Source of the DNA: Xenorhabdus vietnamensis
GTDB lineage: Bacteria; Pseudomonadota; Gammaproteobacteria; Enterobacterales; Enterobacteriaceae
Reading direction: 5' to 3'
Length of the DNA: 64,000 bases
NCBI RefSeq assembly: GCF_002127535.1
Contig: NZ_MUBJ01000004.1
Span: 120,924-184,923 of the forward strand
Position numbers and translations under genes: made by a program. The notes under the pieces are model-generated. The model saw nothing but the letters and a program-made list of their open reading frames with translations. It was not told where the DNA came from and ran no database searches. Numbering within the stretch: position 1 is the stretch's first letter; every line of letters starts with the position of its first letter. Shown here piece by piece: positions 22,301 to 31,600 of the stretch.

Positions 22301-22480
22301 TTCTTGTCACCTTGTAGTAGCAACTTGTAGTCGCAATACAGTAGCAACAGCAGTAGCGAAACAGCAGTGAATTGTAGCTAATCCCCGACTGGTCTCAGCC
22401 ATTTTGGGTGCATCGTGCTGTCAAGAGGTCAAGGAAAATAATATAGGCGAGATACGAAAAGAGAGAAGGTGTATTTCCCC

Positions 22481-24772
22481 ATGAACCAGAGTCTGCTAGT
22501 TACCAAACGTGATGGACATAAAGAACAAATTGATCTTGATAAAATTCACCGGGTTGTTGCCTGGGCTGCCGAAGGTCTGAAAAATGTCTCAGTATCACAA
22601 GTAGAACTGCGTTCCCAGATTCAATTTTACGATAGTATCAAAACATCTGATATCCATGAAACCATGATCAAAGCTGCGGCTGATTTGATTTCCGGTGATG
22701 CTCCTGATTATCAGTATCTGGCGGCACGTCTGGCGATCTTCCACTTACGCAAAAAAGCCTATGGCCAGTTTGAGCCACCTGCACTGTACGATCATGTCGT
22801 AAACATGGTTAAGTTAGGTAAATACGACAAACATTTGCTGGAAGACTATTCTCAAGAAGAATTCGAGCAAATGGATAGTTTTATTGATCATTTGCGTGAT
22901 ATGGATTTCTCTTATGCAGCGGTCAAGCAGTTAGAAGGGAAGTATTTAGTACAAAACCGTGTAACTGGTGAAATTTACGAAAGTGCTCAGTTCCTCTATA
23001 TTTTAGTTGCTGCGTGCTTGTTTTCCACTTACCCAAAAGAAACGCGCCTGAACTATATCCGTCGTTTCTATGATGCGGTTTCTACCTTCAAAATTTCGCT
23101 GCCAACGCCAATCATGGCGGGGGTTCGTACACCAACTCGTCAATTCAGCTCCTGCGTTCTGATTGAGTGTGGTGATAGCCTGGACTCAATCAATGCGACT
23201 TCCAGCGCAATTGTTAAATATGTTTCCCAGCGTGCCGGCATTGGTGTAAACGCAGGTCGCATTCGTGCATTGGGTAGCCCAATCCGTGGTGGTGAAGCTT
23301 TCCACACAGGTTGTATCCCATTCTACAAACATTTCCAGACTGCGGTGAAATCTTGTTCCCAAGGTGGTGTGCGTGGTGGTGCGGCAACATTGTTCTATCC
23401 ACTTTGGCATCTGGAAGTAGAAAGCCTATTGGTACTGAAAAATAACCGTGGTGTTGAAGGTAACCGTGTTCGTCACATGGACTATGGTGTACAAGTTAAC
23501 AAACTGATGTATGAGCGCCTGATTAAAGGAGCAGACATTTCTTTGTTCAGCCCATCTGATGTTCCGGGATTGTACGATGCCTTCTTTGCGGATCAGGAAG
23601 AATTTGAGCGCCTGTATACTCAGTATGAAAATGACAGCAATATCCGTAAAGAGCGCATTAAAGCGGTTGAACTATTTTCGTTGATGATGCAAGAACGTGC
23701 TTCAACAGGTCGCATTTACATTCAGAACGTTGACCACTGCAATACTCACAGCCCGTTTGATCCAGCTATTGCGCCTGTTCGTCAATCGAATCTGTGTCTG
23801 GAAATTGCATTGCCAACTAAGCCATTGAACGATATCAACGATCAAAATGGTGAAATTGCACTGTGTACGCTGTCTGCCTTCAACTTGGGAGCCATCGAAA
23901 GTCTGACTGAATTGGAAGAGTTGTCAGAGTTGGCTGTTCGTGCTCTGGATGCCTTGCTGGATTACCAAGATTATCCAATTATCGCCGCAAAACAAGGTTC
24001 AATGGGGCGTCGAACGCTGGGTATTGGTGTAATTAACTTCGCTTATTATCTGGCAAAACATGGCGTACGCTATTCTGATGGCAGTGCAAATAACCTGACT
24101 CACAAAACATTTGAATCTATTCAGTACTACCTGCTGAAAGCCTCAAATGAACTGGCAAAAGAGAAAGGTGCTTGTCCGTGGTTTGGTGAAACCACTTATG
24201 CACAAGGTATTTTGCCGATTGATACTTACAAAAAAACACTGGATACCCTGACTAACGAACCTTTGTACATGGATTGGGAAGCTCTGCGCCGTGACATTCA
24301 ACAATACGGGCTGCGTAACTCAACATTGTCTGCTTTGATGCCATCGGAGACCTCTTCACAGATTTCTAACGCGACCAACGGCATTGAACCACCACGTGGT
24401 TATATCAGTGTAAAAGCGTCCAAAGACGGTATTCTGCGTCAGGTCGTACCTGATTATGAACTTCTGAAAGGGGCTTATGAGCTGCTGTGGCAAATGCCGA
24501 GCAACGATGGCTACCTACAGTTGGTAGGGATCATGCAGAAATTCATCGATCAGTCGATTTCTGCCAATACTAACTATGATCCGGCACGTTTCCCTAATGG
24601 CAAGGTTCCGATGAACCAATTGCTGAAAGATTTACTGCTCGCTTACAAATATGGTGTGAAAACATTGTATTACCACAACACTCGTGATGGGGCAGAAGAT
24701 GTTCAGGGTGATCTGGAAGAAGTTGTTGAGTCAGCAGATTCCGATTGTGAAGGCGGCGCGTGTAAGATTTAA
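22481..24772 (+). CDS. nrdA: NrdA, class Ia ribonucleotide reductase alpha subunit
   Basis: 763-residue catalytic subunit reducing NDPs to dNDPs aerobically. ATP-cone domain at the N-terminus (LVTKRDGHKEQIDLDKIHRVVAWAAEGL), active-site Cys in FSSCVLIECGD, the RRTLGIGVINFAYYLAKHG block, PSETSSQISNATNGIEPPRG, and the C-terminal redox Cys pair CEGGACKI are all present and near-identical to E. coli NrdA (761). The ATG at 22481 gives MNQSLLVTKRDG, the family start. Followed after 12 nt by nrdB. Upstream DnaA and NrdR-like sites suggest cell-cycle and dNTP-level control. Confidence 0.98.
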   Translation: MNQSLLVTKRDGHKEQIDLDKIHRVVAWAAEGLKNVSVSQVELRSQIQFYDSIKTSDIHETMIKAAADLISGDAPDYQYLAARLAIFHLRKKAYGQFEPPALYDHVVNMVKLGKYDKHLLEDYSQEEFEQMDSFIDHLRDMDFSYAAVKQLEGKYLVQNRVTGEIYESAQFLYILVAACLFSTYPKETRLNYIRRFYDAVSTFKISLPTPIMAGVRTPTRQFSSCVLIECGDSLDSINATSSAIVKYVSQRAGIGVNAGRIRALGSPIRGGEAFHTGCIPFYKHFQTAVKSCSQGGVRGGAATLFYPLWHLEVESLLVLKNNRGVEGNRVRHMDYGVQVNKLMYERLIKGADISLFSPSDVPGLYDAFFADQEEFERLYTQYENDSNIRKERIKAVELFSLMMQERASTGRIYIQNVDHCNTHSPFDPAIAPVRQSNLCLEIALPTKPLNDINDQNGEIALCTLSAFNLGAIESLTELEELSELAVRALDALLDYQDYPIIAAKQGSMGRRTLGIGVINFAYYLAKHGVRYSDGSANNLTHKTFESIQYYLLKASNELAKEKGACPWFGETTYAQGILPIDTYKKTLDTLTNEPLYMDWEALRRDIQQYGLRNSTLSALMPSETSSQISNATNGIEPPRGYISVKASKDGILRQVVPDYELLKGAYELLWQMPSNDGYLQLVGIMQKFIDQSISANTNYDPARFPNGKVPMNQLLKDLLLAYKYGVKTLYYHNTRDGAEDVQGDLEEVVESADSDCEGGACKI

Positions 24773-24784
24773 TTCGAGGAAACT

Positions 24785-25915
24785 ATGTCCTATACCACTT
24801 TTTCGCAGATAAAAAATGATCAGCTACAAGAACCGATGTTTTTCGGTCAGTCGGTTAACGTGGCGCGTTTTGATCAGCAAAAATATCCTATTTTTGAGAA
24901 GTTGATCGAAAAACAACTCTCTTTCTTCTGGCGTCCAGAAGAAGTGGATGTTTCCCGTGATCGTATTGACTACAACGCGTTGCCGGATCATGAAAAGCAC
25001 ATTTTCATCAGCAACCTGAAATACCAGACACTGCTGGATTCTATTCAGGGTCGTAGCCCGAATGTGGCTTTTCTGCCGTTGATTTCCATTCCTGAATTGG
25101 AAACATGGGTTGAAACATGGTCGTTTTCAGAAACGATTCACTCGCGTTCTTACACGCATATTATCCGTAATATCGTTAATGATCCTTCCATCGTATTTGA
25201 TGATATTGTGGAAAACGAACAGATTCTAAAACGCGCAAAAGACATTTCCTCGTATTACGATGATCTGATCGAAATGACCAACTATTATCATCAGTTGGGT
25301 GAAGGAACATTCGATGTCGCGGGTAAAACTATCACCGTTTATCTGCGTGAATTGAAAAAGCAACTTTACTTGTGCTTGATGAGTGTTAACGCTTTGGAGG
25401 CCATTCGCTTCTATGTCAGTTTTGCGTGCTCATTTGCTTTTGCTGAACGTGAATTGATGGAAGGTAATGCCAAAATCATTAAACTGATTGCCCGTGATGA
25501 AGCACTGCATTTAACGGGAACGCAGCATATGTTAAACCTGTTGCGCTCTGGTCAGGATGATCCTGAGATGGCGGAAATTGCTAAAGAGTGTGAACAAAAA
25601 TGCTACGAACTGTTCGTACAGGCAGCAGAACAGGAAAAAGAGTGGGCTGATTATTTGTTTAAAGATGGCTCCATGATTGGCCTGAACAAAGATATTCTGT
25701 GTCAGTATGTCGAATATATAACCAATATTCGTATGCAGGCAGTTGGCTTGAAGTTACCGTTTGAAACTCGCTCTAATCCTATCCCATGGATCAATGCGTG
25801 GCTGGTTTCTGACAATGTCCAAGTGGCTCCACAGGAAGTCGAAGTCAGTTCTTACCTGGTTGGTCAGATTGATTCGGAAGTCAATACTGAGGATCTCAGC
25901 GGTTTCGAACTCTGA
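24785..25915 (+). CDS. nrdB: NrdB, class Ia ribonucleotide reductase beta subunit
   Basis: 376-residue diiron-tyrosyl radical subunit, the same length as E. coli NrdB. The radical Tyr is in [10 protein letters not shown], the iron ligands in [20 protein letters not shown] and [13 protein letters not shown], and the C-terminal tail [13 protein letters not shown] is the NrdA-docking peptide. The start has GAGGAA upstream. yfaE begins one base after the stop, so nrdA-nrdB-yfaE is an operon. Confidence 0.98.
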   Translation: MSYTTFSQIKNDQLQEPMFFGQSVNVARFDQQKYPIFEKLIEKQLSFFWRPEEVDVSRDRIDYNALPDHEKHIFISNLKYQTLLDSIQGRSPNVAFLPLISIPELETWVETWSFSETIHSRSYTHIIRNIVNDPSIVFDDIVENEQILKRAKDISSYYDDLIEMTNYYHQLGEGTFDVAGKTITVYLRELKKQLYLCLMSVNALEAIRFYVSFACSFAFAERELMEGNAKIIKLIARDEALHLTGTQHMLNLLRSGQDDPEMAEIAKECEQKCYELFVQAAEQEKEWADYLFKDGSMIGLNKDILCQYVEYITNIRMQAVGLKLPFETRSNPIPWINAWLVSDNVQVAPQEVEVSSYLVGQIDSEVNTEDLSGFEL

Positions 25916-25916
25916 T

Positions 25917-26183
25917 ATGGCTGATTACAAAGTCACCCTGCCGTCACGGCAGGGTTTATATATCCATTATTCCTCTGGCTTCCACGGTAATTTGTTGGAA
26001 GCACTGGAACACGGTAAAGTCCAGCTTGAATACCAATGTCGACAGGGGTATTGCGGTTCTTGTCGTGTTCGTTTGGTGAAAGGGAAAGTAGGTTATCCTT
26101 GTAAGCCATTAGCATTTGTTAACGAAGGGGAAATTTTACCTTGTAGCTGTTATCCACTGACAGATATTGAAATTGAGGCATAA
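25917..26183 (+). CDS. yfaE: YfaE, 2Fe-2S ferredoxin for NrdB radical maintenance
   Basis: 88-residue plant-type [2Fe-2S] ferredoxin with cluster ligands in CRQGYCGSC and a fourth Cys in ILPCSCYP. In E. coli YfaE supplies electrons that restore the diferric-tyrosyl cofactor of NrdB, and the gene lies directly behind nrdB as it does here. The ATG at 25917, 1 nt after the nrdB stop, gives the right N-terminus (ADYKVTLPSRQGLYIHY). Confidence 0.93.
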   Translation: MADYKVTLPSRQGLYIHYSSGFHGNLLEALEHGKVQLEYQCRQGYCGSCRVRLVKGKVGYPCKPLAFVNEGEILPCSCYPLTDIEIEA

Positions 26184-26722
26184 TTTCTCTTAAGTTAACG
26201 CAGTCTTATTGGTAGGCAAGATATATCTTTCATTTTCAAGTTGCAGTTTTGCAACCTGAAACCCAGTGGATATAGGTAATTTGTTAACTTTATTGCTGCA
26301 ACGATCTTCGAATTGTTCTTGGCAGTGGACATATTTATCATGACGGTGATATGTTCACATCACCCATCATATTTTCTTGTCTTTTACATGATGTTCCCAA
26401 AATAAATAATTGATAGTTTCTCTTCTTAGCTGTCTTAGTATTTTATTGATTTTTATCGGATCTTTTAAAGGAAAAATAAATAGTGTAAATTTCAATTTTT
26501 CTTTGAACTTTTCTCCATATTCCGCTGTATGGATATTGTCTGGGAATACTCAGATGTTGCGGGAGATGAACACAATTACATGAGTAAAAATCATTCCCTT
26601 TTCATTAAAAAGAATAGTGGTAACAAACCCTGTTTAAATATGCTCATTGGTTTATTATAACTGTGATCTATAATGTATTTTAGGAAGTGGTTTGATATTT
26701 AGCGTGTTACACAGCAAAATCA
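26184..26722. other. Spacer between yfaE and the amidase
   Basis: About 540 bp. It holds one copy of the dispersed palindromic repeat (26234-26276), an imperfect palindrome GGTGATATGTTCACATCACC near 26345-26364, and AT-rich DNA that presumably contains the amidase promoter. No gene seen. Confidence 0.6.
26234..26276. repeat. Dispersed palindromic repeat, copy 1 (short)
   Basis: TTTCAAGTTGCAG...TTGCAACCTGAAA followed by the family's conserved flank (CCCAGTGGATATAG). It lies 50 nt after yfaE and could act as its 3' hairpin. Confidence 0.75.
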
Positions 26723-26738
26723 ATGGAGGAGAAACTTA

Positions 26739-26771
26739 ATGAAAAATAGCAATAATCAAGGAGAACAATAA
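26739..26771 (+). CDS. Candidate 10-codon upstream ORF of the amidase
   Basis: ATG at 26739, preceded 8 nt upstream by GGAGGA, opens a frame encoding MKNSNNQGEQ, whose TAA overlaps the amidase ATG as TAATG. The strong ribosome site belongs to this small ORF; the amidase itself has AGGAGAA inside the small ORF. It may be a translational-coupling leader or simply chance. Confidence 0.35.
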   Translation: MKNSNNQGEQ

Positions 26772-27547
26772 TGATGTATAAAATTGATTATAATTCATAT
26801 CGTTCAATTAAAAGTTTTAACAGACGTTCCCGCTTTTTAGTTATGCACTATACTGCTTTGAATTTTGAAAAATCTGTTCATGCATTAACAGGAGAGTTAG
26901 CCAGCGCCCACTACCTCATTCCAAACCCAGATGATCCGACTTATCGAGCAGCTGGGTTTAATAAAATTCACATATTCAATTTGGTTGATGAACTTGAAAG
27001 AGCTTGGCATGCTGGGATAAGTTGTTGGGCAGGACGAAAAGGGTTAAATGATACATCCATTGGTATTGAGATTGTGAATGAAGCTACTAACAATGGTGGT
27101 GTTTTCACTTTCCCCCCGTATCATCCTGAGCAAATCACTGCAATTAAAGAGTTGGCCATAAATATCTTACAACGTTATCCAGATATTACACCAACTCATG
27201 TTGTCGGACATTCAGATATTTCATGGCAAAGAAAAACGGATCCAGGCCCATCTTTTCCATGGAAAGAATTATATGATATGGGAGTTGGAGCATGGTATGA
27301 CGAAGAAACGAAACAAAAATACATTGAGCAATTTGAGCATTGTTTGCCTGATGTTGTTGAGATTTTAGAAAAATTCAAACGCTATGGTTATGATGTTACC
27401 GGAACAGAAGAAGAAGAAAACTTTCAATTTTTAATCAAAGTATTTCAGATGCATTTCCGTCCGTCATATTATAACGGTGTGATAGATATAGAAACCATTG
27501 CCATTTTATATGCCTTGGTTGAGAAATATTTTGATAATAAAACATAA
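26771..27547 (+). CDS. AmiD-like N-acetylmuramoyl-L-alanine amidase without signal peptide
   Basis: 258-residue zinc amidase of the Amidase_2 (AmpD/AmiD) family, cutting the bond between MurNAc and the peptide stem. Zinc ligands are visible as His26 (VMHYTAL), His147 (THVVGHSDIS) and Asp157 (KTDPGP), with Glu100 (SIGIEIVNE) and Lys155 at catalytic positions. The C-terminal domain from about residue 190 (FKRYGYDV...VFQMHFRPSYYNGVIDIET) is the peptidoglycan-binding-like tail of E. coli AmiD. E. coli AmiD is an outer-membrane lipoprotein, whereas this protein starts at MMYKIDYNSYRS with no signal peptide or lipobox. It could be a cytosolic recycling enzyme or be exported by another route. Confidence 0.85.
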   Translation: MMYKIDYNSYRSIKSFNRRSRFLVMHYTALNFEKSVHALTGELASAHYLIPNPDDPTYRAAGFNKIHIFNLVDELERAWHAGISCWAGRKGLNDTSIGIEIVNEATNNGGVFTFPPYHPEQITAIKELAINILQRYPDITPTHVVGHSDISWQRKTDPGPSFPWKELYDMGVGAWYDEETKQKYIEQFEHCLPDVVEILEKFKRYGYDVTGTEEEENFQFLIKVFQMHFRPSYYNGVIDIETIAILYALVEKYFDNKT

Positions 27548-27565
27548 TTTCTGATGAAATATATT

Positions 27566-27616
27566 TTTCAAATTGCAGAACATTAATTGATCTGCAATTT
27601 GAAAAGGGATGGACAT
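27566..27616. repeat. Dispersed palindromic repeat, copy 2
   Basis: TTTCAAATTGCAG...CTGCAATTTGAAA, perfect 13-bp arms, then GGGATGGACATA as in the other copies. It begins 19 nt after the amidase stop, so it can act as the gene's 3' hairpin. Confidence 0.8.
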
Positions 27617-27871
27617 AGAAAAATTTTTATTTCTTAATAAAATAATTGAAAGCATGATTTTTTATTGGGCAACTGATATCATTAGATAAAATTTTATTGA
27701 GTTTGATAATTTATCTTTCAATTTATTATTATCAGCTCTCATTTTATACAATTGTCTAAACATTTAGATTAATGAATTTTTTTTGCTAATTACATAACTG
27801 GAATTTTAAATATATTGGTATAAGTTTTGATATGGTAATTTTTAATTAAAATATAGGATAAGGATTATATC
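27617..27871. other. Spacer before the lipoprotein gene
   Basis: About 255 bp of very AT-rich DNA; presumably the lipoprotein promoter, nothing else seen. Confidence 0.5.
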
Positions 27872-28765
27872 ATGCGTTCTTCTTCACGTGTTATCGTATT
27901 GGCTTCGTTGCCATTTTTTCTAACCGCCTGTGATTTCTTGGATTCTGACGATCGCATAGGTCAGTTTTATTTCACTAACTCAGCAGAATTGCCGCTAGAA
28001 TTTAAGATTGATGATCGAACATTTTCGGTAAAACGTAATGAAGTTGGCATGGTTGATTTAAAGCCAGGTAAACATATTTTGGAAACGACAAAGGGAAAAA
28101 AACAGTCATTTTTTGTTTATCCTCAAAATAAAGGAGGGATCATCAACCCGAATAGAGAGTTGTACTATGCTTATAATATGATGTATGTGGTTGGAGATTA
28201 CGAAAATAAACATATACCACGTGGTAAGGAAGTGGTGATTGATGGTATGATTTTTGAAGGAGGAATTCGTAGTAGTGATTCCGTCTTTATTGATAATAAT
28301 GCTTTTCACTGTTCTTACCAGCTTGGAATGCCATTACCTGATGAGATTACAATTCGTGATGAAAAAATGAAACAAGCCGTCAGAACGAAATGTTTCAGTA
28401 AGCAAGAATTTATCGGTTTTTATGAAAAAGAATCGGGAGAGAAATTTAGTTCTCCCAATGATCCAGACTCACTGTATAGTAATGAAAACACAGTAACAGA
28501 TCAATTTTACTATCAGATTCCAACTGCGAATTTTTCGGATCCAATTTTGCAAAAAGATGCGACTGAGCTAGTTTCATTAATAAAGGATTATATAAGGTCT
28601 GATTCGGTTACAGAACAAGAAGAGCTGCGTAAAAAACACACTGATATTATTATGCATAGACTCAATCGGGACGATAGTAATTTTGATGTTAAAGAACGTG
28701 TTAAGTTCGAAAAATTGTGTAATCAAGTCAATGACATTATAGCTGCTGGTATCATAGCTAAGTAG
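27872..28765 (+). CDS. Lipoprotein of unknown function
   Basis: 297 residues with a clear lipoprotein signal MRSSSRVIVLASLPFFLTAC; lipid-carrying Cys20 follows LTA. Residue +2 is Asp, the usual signal for keeping a lipoprotein in the inner membrane in Enterobacterales. The mature part has a beta-rich N-terminal half (IGQFYFTNSAELPLEFKIDDRTF, LKPGKHILETTKG) and a charged helical C-terminal half with two Cys (HCSYQ, KCFSK). I do not recognise the family. It is a single gene with a good AGGATAAGGA ribosome site, between an AmiD-like amidase and an Ail-like gene, each flanked by palindromic repeats. Confidence 0.75.
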   Translation: MRSSSRVIVLASLPFFLTACDFLDSDDRIGQFYFTNSAELPLEFKIDDRTFSVKRNEVGMVDLKPGKHILETTKGKKQSFFVYPQNKGGIINPNRELYYAYNMMYVVGDYENKHIPRGKEVVIDGMIFEGGIRSSDSVFIDNNAFHCSYQLGMPLPDEITIRDEKMKQAVRTKCFSKQEFIGFYEKESGEKFSSPNDPDSLYSNENTVTDQFYYQIPTANFSDPILQKDATELVSLIKDYIRSDSVTEQEELRKKHTDIIMHRLNRDDSNFDVKERVKFEKLCNQVNDIIAAGIIAK

Positions 28766-29240
28766 ATCATTTTCTATTTTTCAAGTTGTAGCCTTATGTA
28801 CTGCAACTTGAAATCTATTAGGATGTAATTTATACAAACACTTGATTTATTTGTTATGAATTATCTTTTATATATATAAATAATTTATTTAAAGTTTAAA
28901 TGTAATCTAATTACATAAAATTCATTGTTAAGATATATCTTAAAATTTAAAGTTTACTCTGGATTTACTTAATTAATTGATAATAATGTGGTTTTTCGAA
29001 TTAAATTATCTTGAATGATATTGGCATATGGATAATCTATTATCTTTTGATAAAAGCCGAATTTCTATGTAAGAAATTGAATTTAAATTAAATTTATAAT
29101 AAATGTAAATTTTTCGGATAAAGTTAGGCTTTTCTTATAAAAAGTTGAATTATGAATATAAGACTTGTATATTCCGCAAGCTTTTCCTGATAGAGCGAAT
29201 ACATTGTACTCATCGCATGAATGAAAGAGAGTTTTTACTT
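28766..29240. other. Spacer between the lipoprotein and Ail-like genes
   Basis: 475 bp, extremely AT-rich. It contains one dispersed repeat (28779-28827); the rest should hold the promoter of the Ail-like gene. No other gene seen. Confidence 0.6.
28779..28827. repeat. Dispersed palindromic repeat, copy 3
   Basis: TTTCAAGTTGTAG...CTGCAACTTGAAA followed by TCTATTAGGATGTA. Starts 13 nt after the lipoprotein stop codon. Confidence 0.8.
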
Positions 29241-29804
29241 ATGAAAAAAATACTATCGACAACCACTATTATTGTGGGATTATCTATACTTGCCTTTAAT
29301 GCTAACGCAAACAAGAGTAATAAAAATACTATTTCTTTGGGTTATGCTCAGAGCAATGCATCCCTAAAAAATAATATTGAAATCTATCATAACGATATGA
29401 AGATGGATAAAAAGCAATATGGATTAAACCTGAAGTATCGCTATGAATTTAATGAACATATTGGTGTCATTGGTTCATTGACTTATACTCAATATGTACA
29501 TGAATATGACTACCTTGGATCATTCTCAAAATTCAAATGGAAAAATACCTCTCTAATGGCTGGTCCAACATATCGCTTTAATGATTATATTAGTGCATAT
29601 GGATTGATTGGTGCGACCCGTAGTAAAGTAGGTTTTTCTGATGCAAAAGATAATAATTTTAAGACAGAAACACGACTATCTTACGGTGTAGGTTTACAAT
29701 TTAACCCCACCTTAAATTGGGCTGTTGATGCTTCATATTCATATGCTAACTTAAAAGACGCTAAGCTTGGTACTTGGGTATTGGGTGTTGGTTATCGTTT
29801 CTAA
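29241..29804 (+). CDS. Ail/Lom/OmpX family outer-membrane protein
   Basis: 187-residue predicted eight-strand outer-membrane barrel. Signal peptide MKKILSTTTIIVGLSILAFNANA; mature strands include ISLGYAQSNA, YGLNLKYRYEFNEHIGVIGSLTYT, SLMAGPTYRFNDYISAYGLIGAT, and the C-terminal GVGYRF with terminal Phe. Family members contribute to adhesion and complement resistance in other Enterobacterales. The frame is open upstream to 29145, but the ATG at 29241 gives the proper signal peptide. Single gene with its own terminator. Confidence 0.88.
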   Translation: MKKILSTTTIIVGLSILAFNANANKSNKNTISLGYAQSNASLKNNIEIYHNDMKMDKKQYGLNLKYRYEFNEHIGVIGSLTYTQYVHEYDYLGSFSKFKWKNTSLMAGPTYRFNDYISAYGLIGATRSKVGFSDAKDNNFKTETRLSYGVGLQFNPTLNWAVDASYSYANLKDAKLGTWVLGVGYRF

Positions 29805-30552
29805 GCTATCTTCATTTATACTTGTTATTTTTTATTTAGTTACACATTTCATTTTGAAATCTGTTTGACTTTTAATGAGAAGTTTTTAGATTCTAATTTT
29901 TGCCTGAATTTTTAGTAATAAGATTCGGGCTTTTTATTATTGATGTAGTAAATATTTGTATCATTTATATGGATGAGTTATTTTGAAAATTTCTGCTATT
30001 GCCATATTACAGCTTAAAACTCATTGGATATATAAGACAGATTTTTCAGAATGGTAGTTTAATGAATAGTGGGTAAGTAACGAAATAGGAAAGAAAGTGT
30101 TTACCTTAGAATTGTATCAATGATAAAGAAGCCAGTTCTTTTTTTGAGCTGGCTTATCTATGTATTGTGACAACTCTTACATGAAGCGAGTTGATGACAA
30201 TCGGATAACAACGCAGTGTACGTTTGAGAGGAAAGATTTTACAGATTTCATGATGATTTCCTTTGAGGGTTATAAGTTGTGATTTACTTCACGAAAATCT
30301 AAATTCTGAGGAGGATTTTATGCTCAAAACAAAAAGAGTCAAGATATTTATTGAATTATTTTTTTAAAAATTAAAAAAAAATTGAAATAAAGATTAATTT
30401 ATTGAAAATTAATGATTTATTTATATTTGTTTTTCTGTGATTCCGTTAAAATTGTAACTGCACTGATTGTTTCTTCACTTATACTTAATCTATGGATTGT
30501 TTTTTAAACAAAAAATCAATCCTGATACTCAATTTAGTTGTGGAGAAAATGA
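29805..30552. other. Spacer between the Ail-like and lysozyme genes
   Basis: About 750 bp, AT-rich. It holds the Ail-like terminator, a degenerate sequence resembling the dispersed repeat near 30005-30040, and the upstream region of the lysozyme. No gene supported. Confidence 0.55.
29902..29935 (+). terminator. Terminator of the Ail-like gene
   Basis: GCCTGAAT / ATTCGGGC stem (one wobble pair) with TTTTT directly after. Confidence 0.75.
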
Positions 30553-30987
30553 ATGGAAATTAGTGAAATCGGTATTAATAAACTTAAAAGTTATGAAAGT
30601 TTGAGATTAAAAGCATATCCAGATCCTGCCACTGGAGCAGAGCCATGGACAATCGGGTATGGTCATACAAGGGGAGTCAAATCCGGACAAGTGATTACTG
30701 CACAACAAGCTGACGCATTTTTGCATCAAGATCTTGTTCCTATTTATGGCGCTATTCAGCGGCTAGTTAAAGTCCCCTTAACGCAAGGGCGATTTGATGC
30801 CTTATGTTCGTTTATTTTCAATTTGGGAATTGGCAATTTTACTCATTCAACATTGTTGAAAAAATTGAACGCAGGTGATTACCAAGGTGCAGCAGAAGAG
30901 TTTTTGAAGTGGGATCGTGCCGATGGGCATGCATTAGCAGGCCTACGTATGCGAAGGGAGTCAGAACAGCAAACATTTTTATCATAA
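30553..30987 (+). CDS. Phage-type lysozyme (GH24 endolysin)
   Basis: 144-residue T4-like/lambdoid lysozyme hydrolysing the MurNAc-GlcNAc bond. The catalytic Glu15 is in LKSYESLRLKAYPD and Asp24 follows; then PWTIGYGHTRGV and the helical half SFIFNLGIGNFTHSTLLKKLNAG...FLKWDRADG...GLRMRRESEQ, all typical of GH24 endolysins. No signal peptide or SAR helix. No holin, spanin or other lysis gene adjoins it, so it is either a single-gene prophage relic or a domesticated enzyme. It is followed by a dispersed repeat. Confidence 0.88.
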   Translation: MEISEIGINKLKSYESLRLKAYPDPATGAEPWTIGYGHTRGVKSGQVITAQQADAFLHQDLVPIYGAIQRLVKVPLTQGRFDALCSFIFNLGIGNFTHSTLLKKLNAGDYQGAAEEFLKWDRADGHALAGLRMRRESEQQTFLS

Positions 30988-31000
30988 AATCTTCAATAAA

Positions 31001-31054
31001 TTTCAAGTTGCAGCTCAACGAGCAACACCGCAACTTGAAAGATTATGGATATAG
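31001..31054. repeat. Dispersed palindromic repeat, copy 4
   Basis: TTTCAAGTTGCAGC...CGCAACTTGAAA followed by GATTATGGATATA, between the convergent lysozyme and VOC genes. Confidence 0.8.
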
Positions 31055-31059
31055 AGCAA

Positions 31060-31455
31060 CTAAACCTCTAATGCTCCATGTTGCAATACAACACGATAAC
31101 CATCAATATCTTCAAAGGTTTTTCCACTCTTATCCCAATAAGGATTATAAGAAAGAACTGGAATAAACCCAGCATTTTGCATTGATTTTATTTGCTCATG
31201 CCATTCAAGTTGATCCTCTATATAAAATACTAATAAATTATCTTTAGTTGGAGCCTTACCAACATGTGTATTTTGATGGTGAGTAAATTCAAGATGCCAG
31301 GAATGATTAGGATGCCCCAACATAATACCATCAAAACTATCGTGATCTTTGAATTCACCTAGTATAGTGAAATTCAAACCACGACAATACATTTCTGCAA
31401 TTTTATTAAGATTATCAGTTGGTCTGGCAATTCTAAGAATTGTTGATTTTTTCAT
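31060..31455 (-). CDS. VOC (glyoxalase/dioxygenase) family protein
   Basis: 131-residue vicinal-oxygen-chelate fold protein. It shows the paired beta-alpha-beta-beta-beta pattern: ILRIARPTDNLNKIAEMYCRGLNFTILG...DGIMLGHPNHSWHLEFTH in the first half, LLVFYIEDQLEWHEQIKSMQNAGF...DKSGKTFEDIDGYRVVLQHG in the second. It resembles the small YycE-like branch of glyoxalase-related proteins. Substrate unknown. Single gene, convergent with the lysozyme. Confidence 0.8.
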   Translation of the reverse strand: MKKSTILRIARPTDNLNKIAEMYCRGLNFTILGEFKDHDSFDGIMLGHPNHSWHLEFTHHQNTHVGKAPTKDNLLVFYIEDQLEWHEQIKSMQNAGFIPVLSYNPYWDKSGKTFEDIDGYRVVLQHGALEV

Positions 31456-31600
31456 GTTTTTCTATATGTAGTGTTGAATTAGGAAAGGTATATTATCTGA
31501 GAATACTTTAATTTACTTAGAGAAAAGTGCTGGTAAATAGCCAGCACTTTTTGTGTATAGATAATACTTATAAATAAAACGTTATCTTCACTAAAAAATA

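Noticed and set aside
26345..26364. Palindrome GGTGATATGTTCACATCACC as a CRP site
   Set aside because: The half-sites are separated by 5 bp rather than 6 and one half is imperfect.
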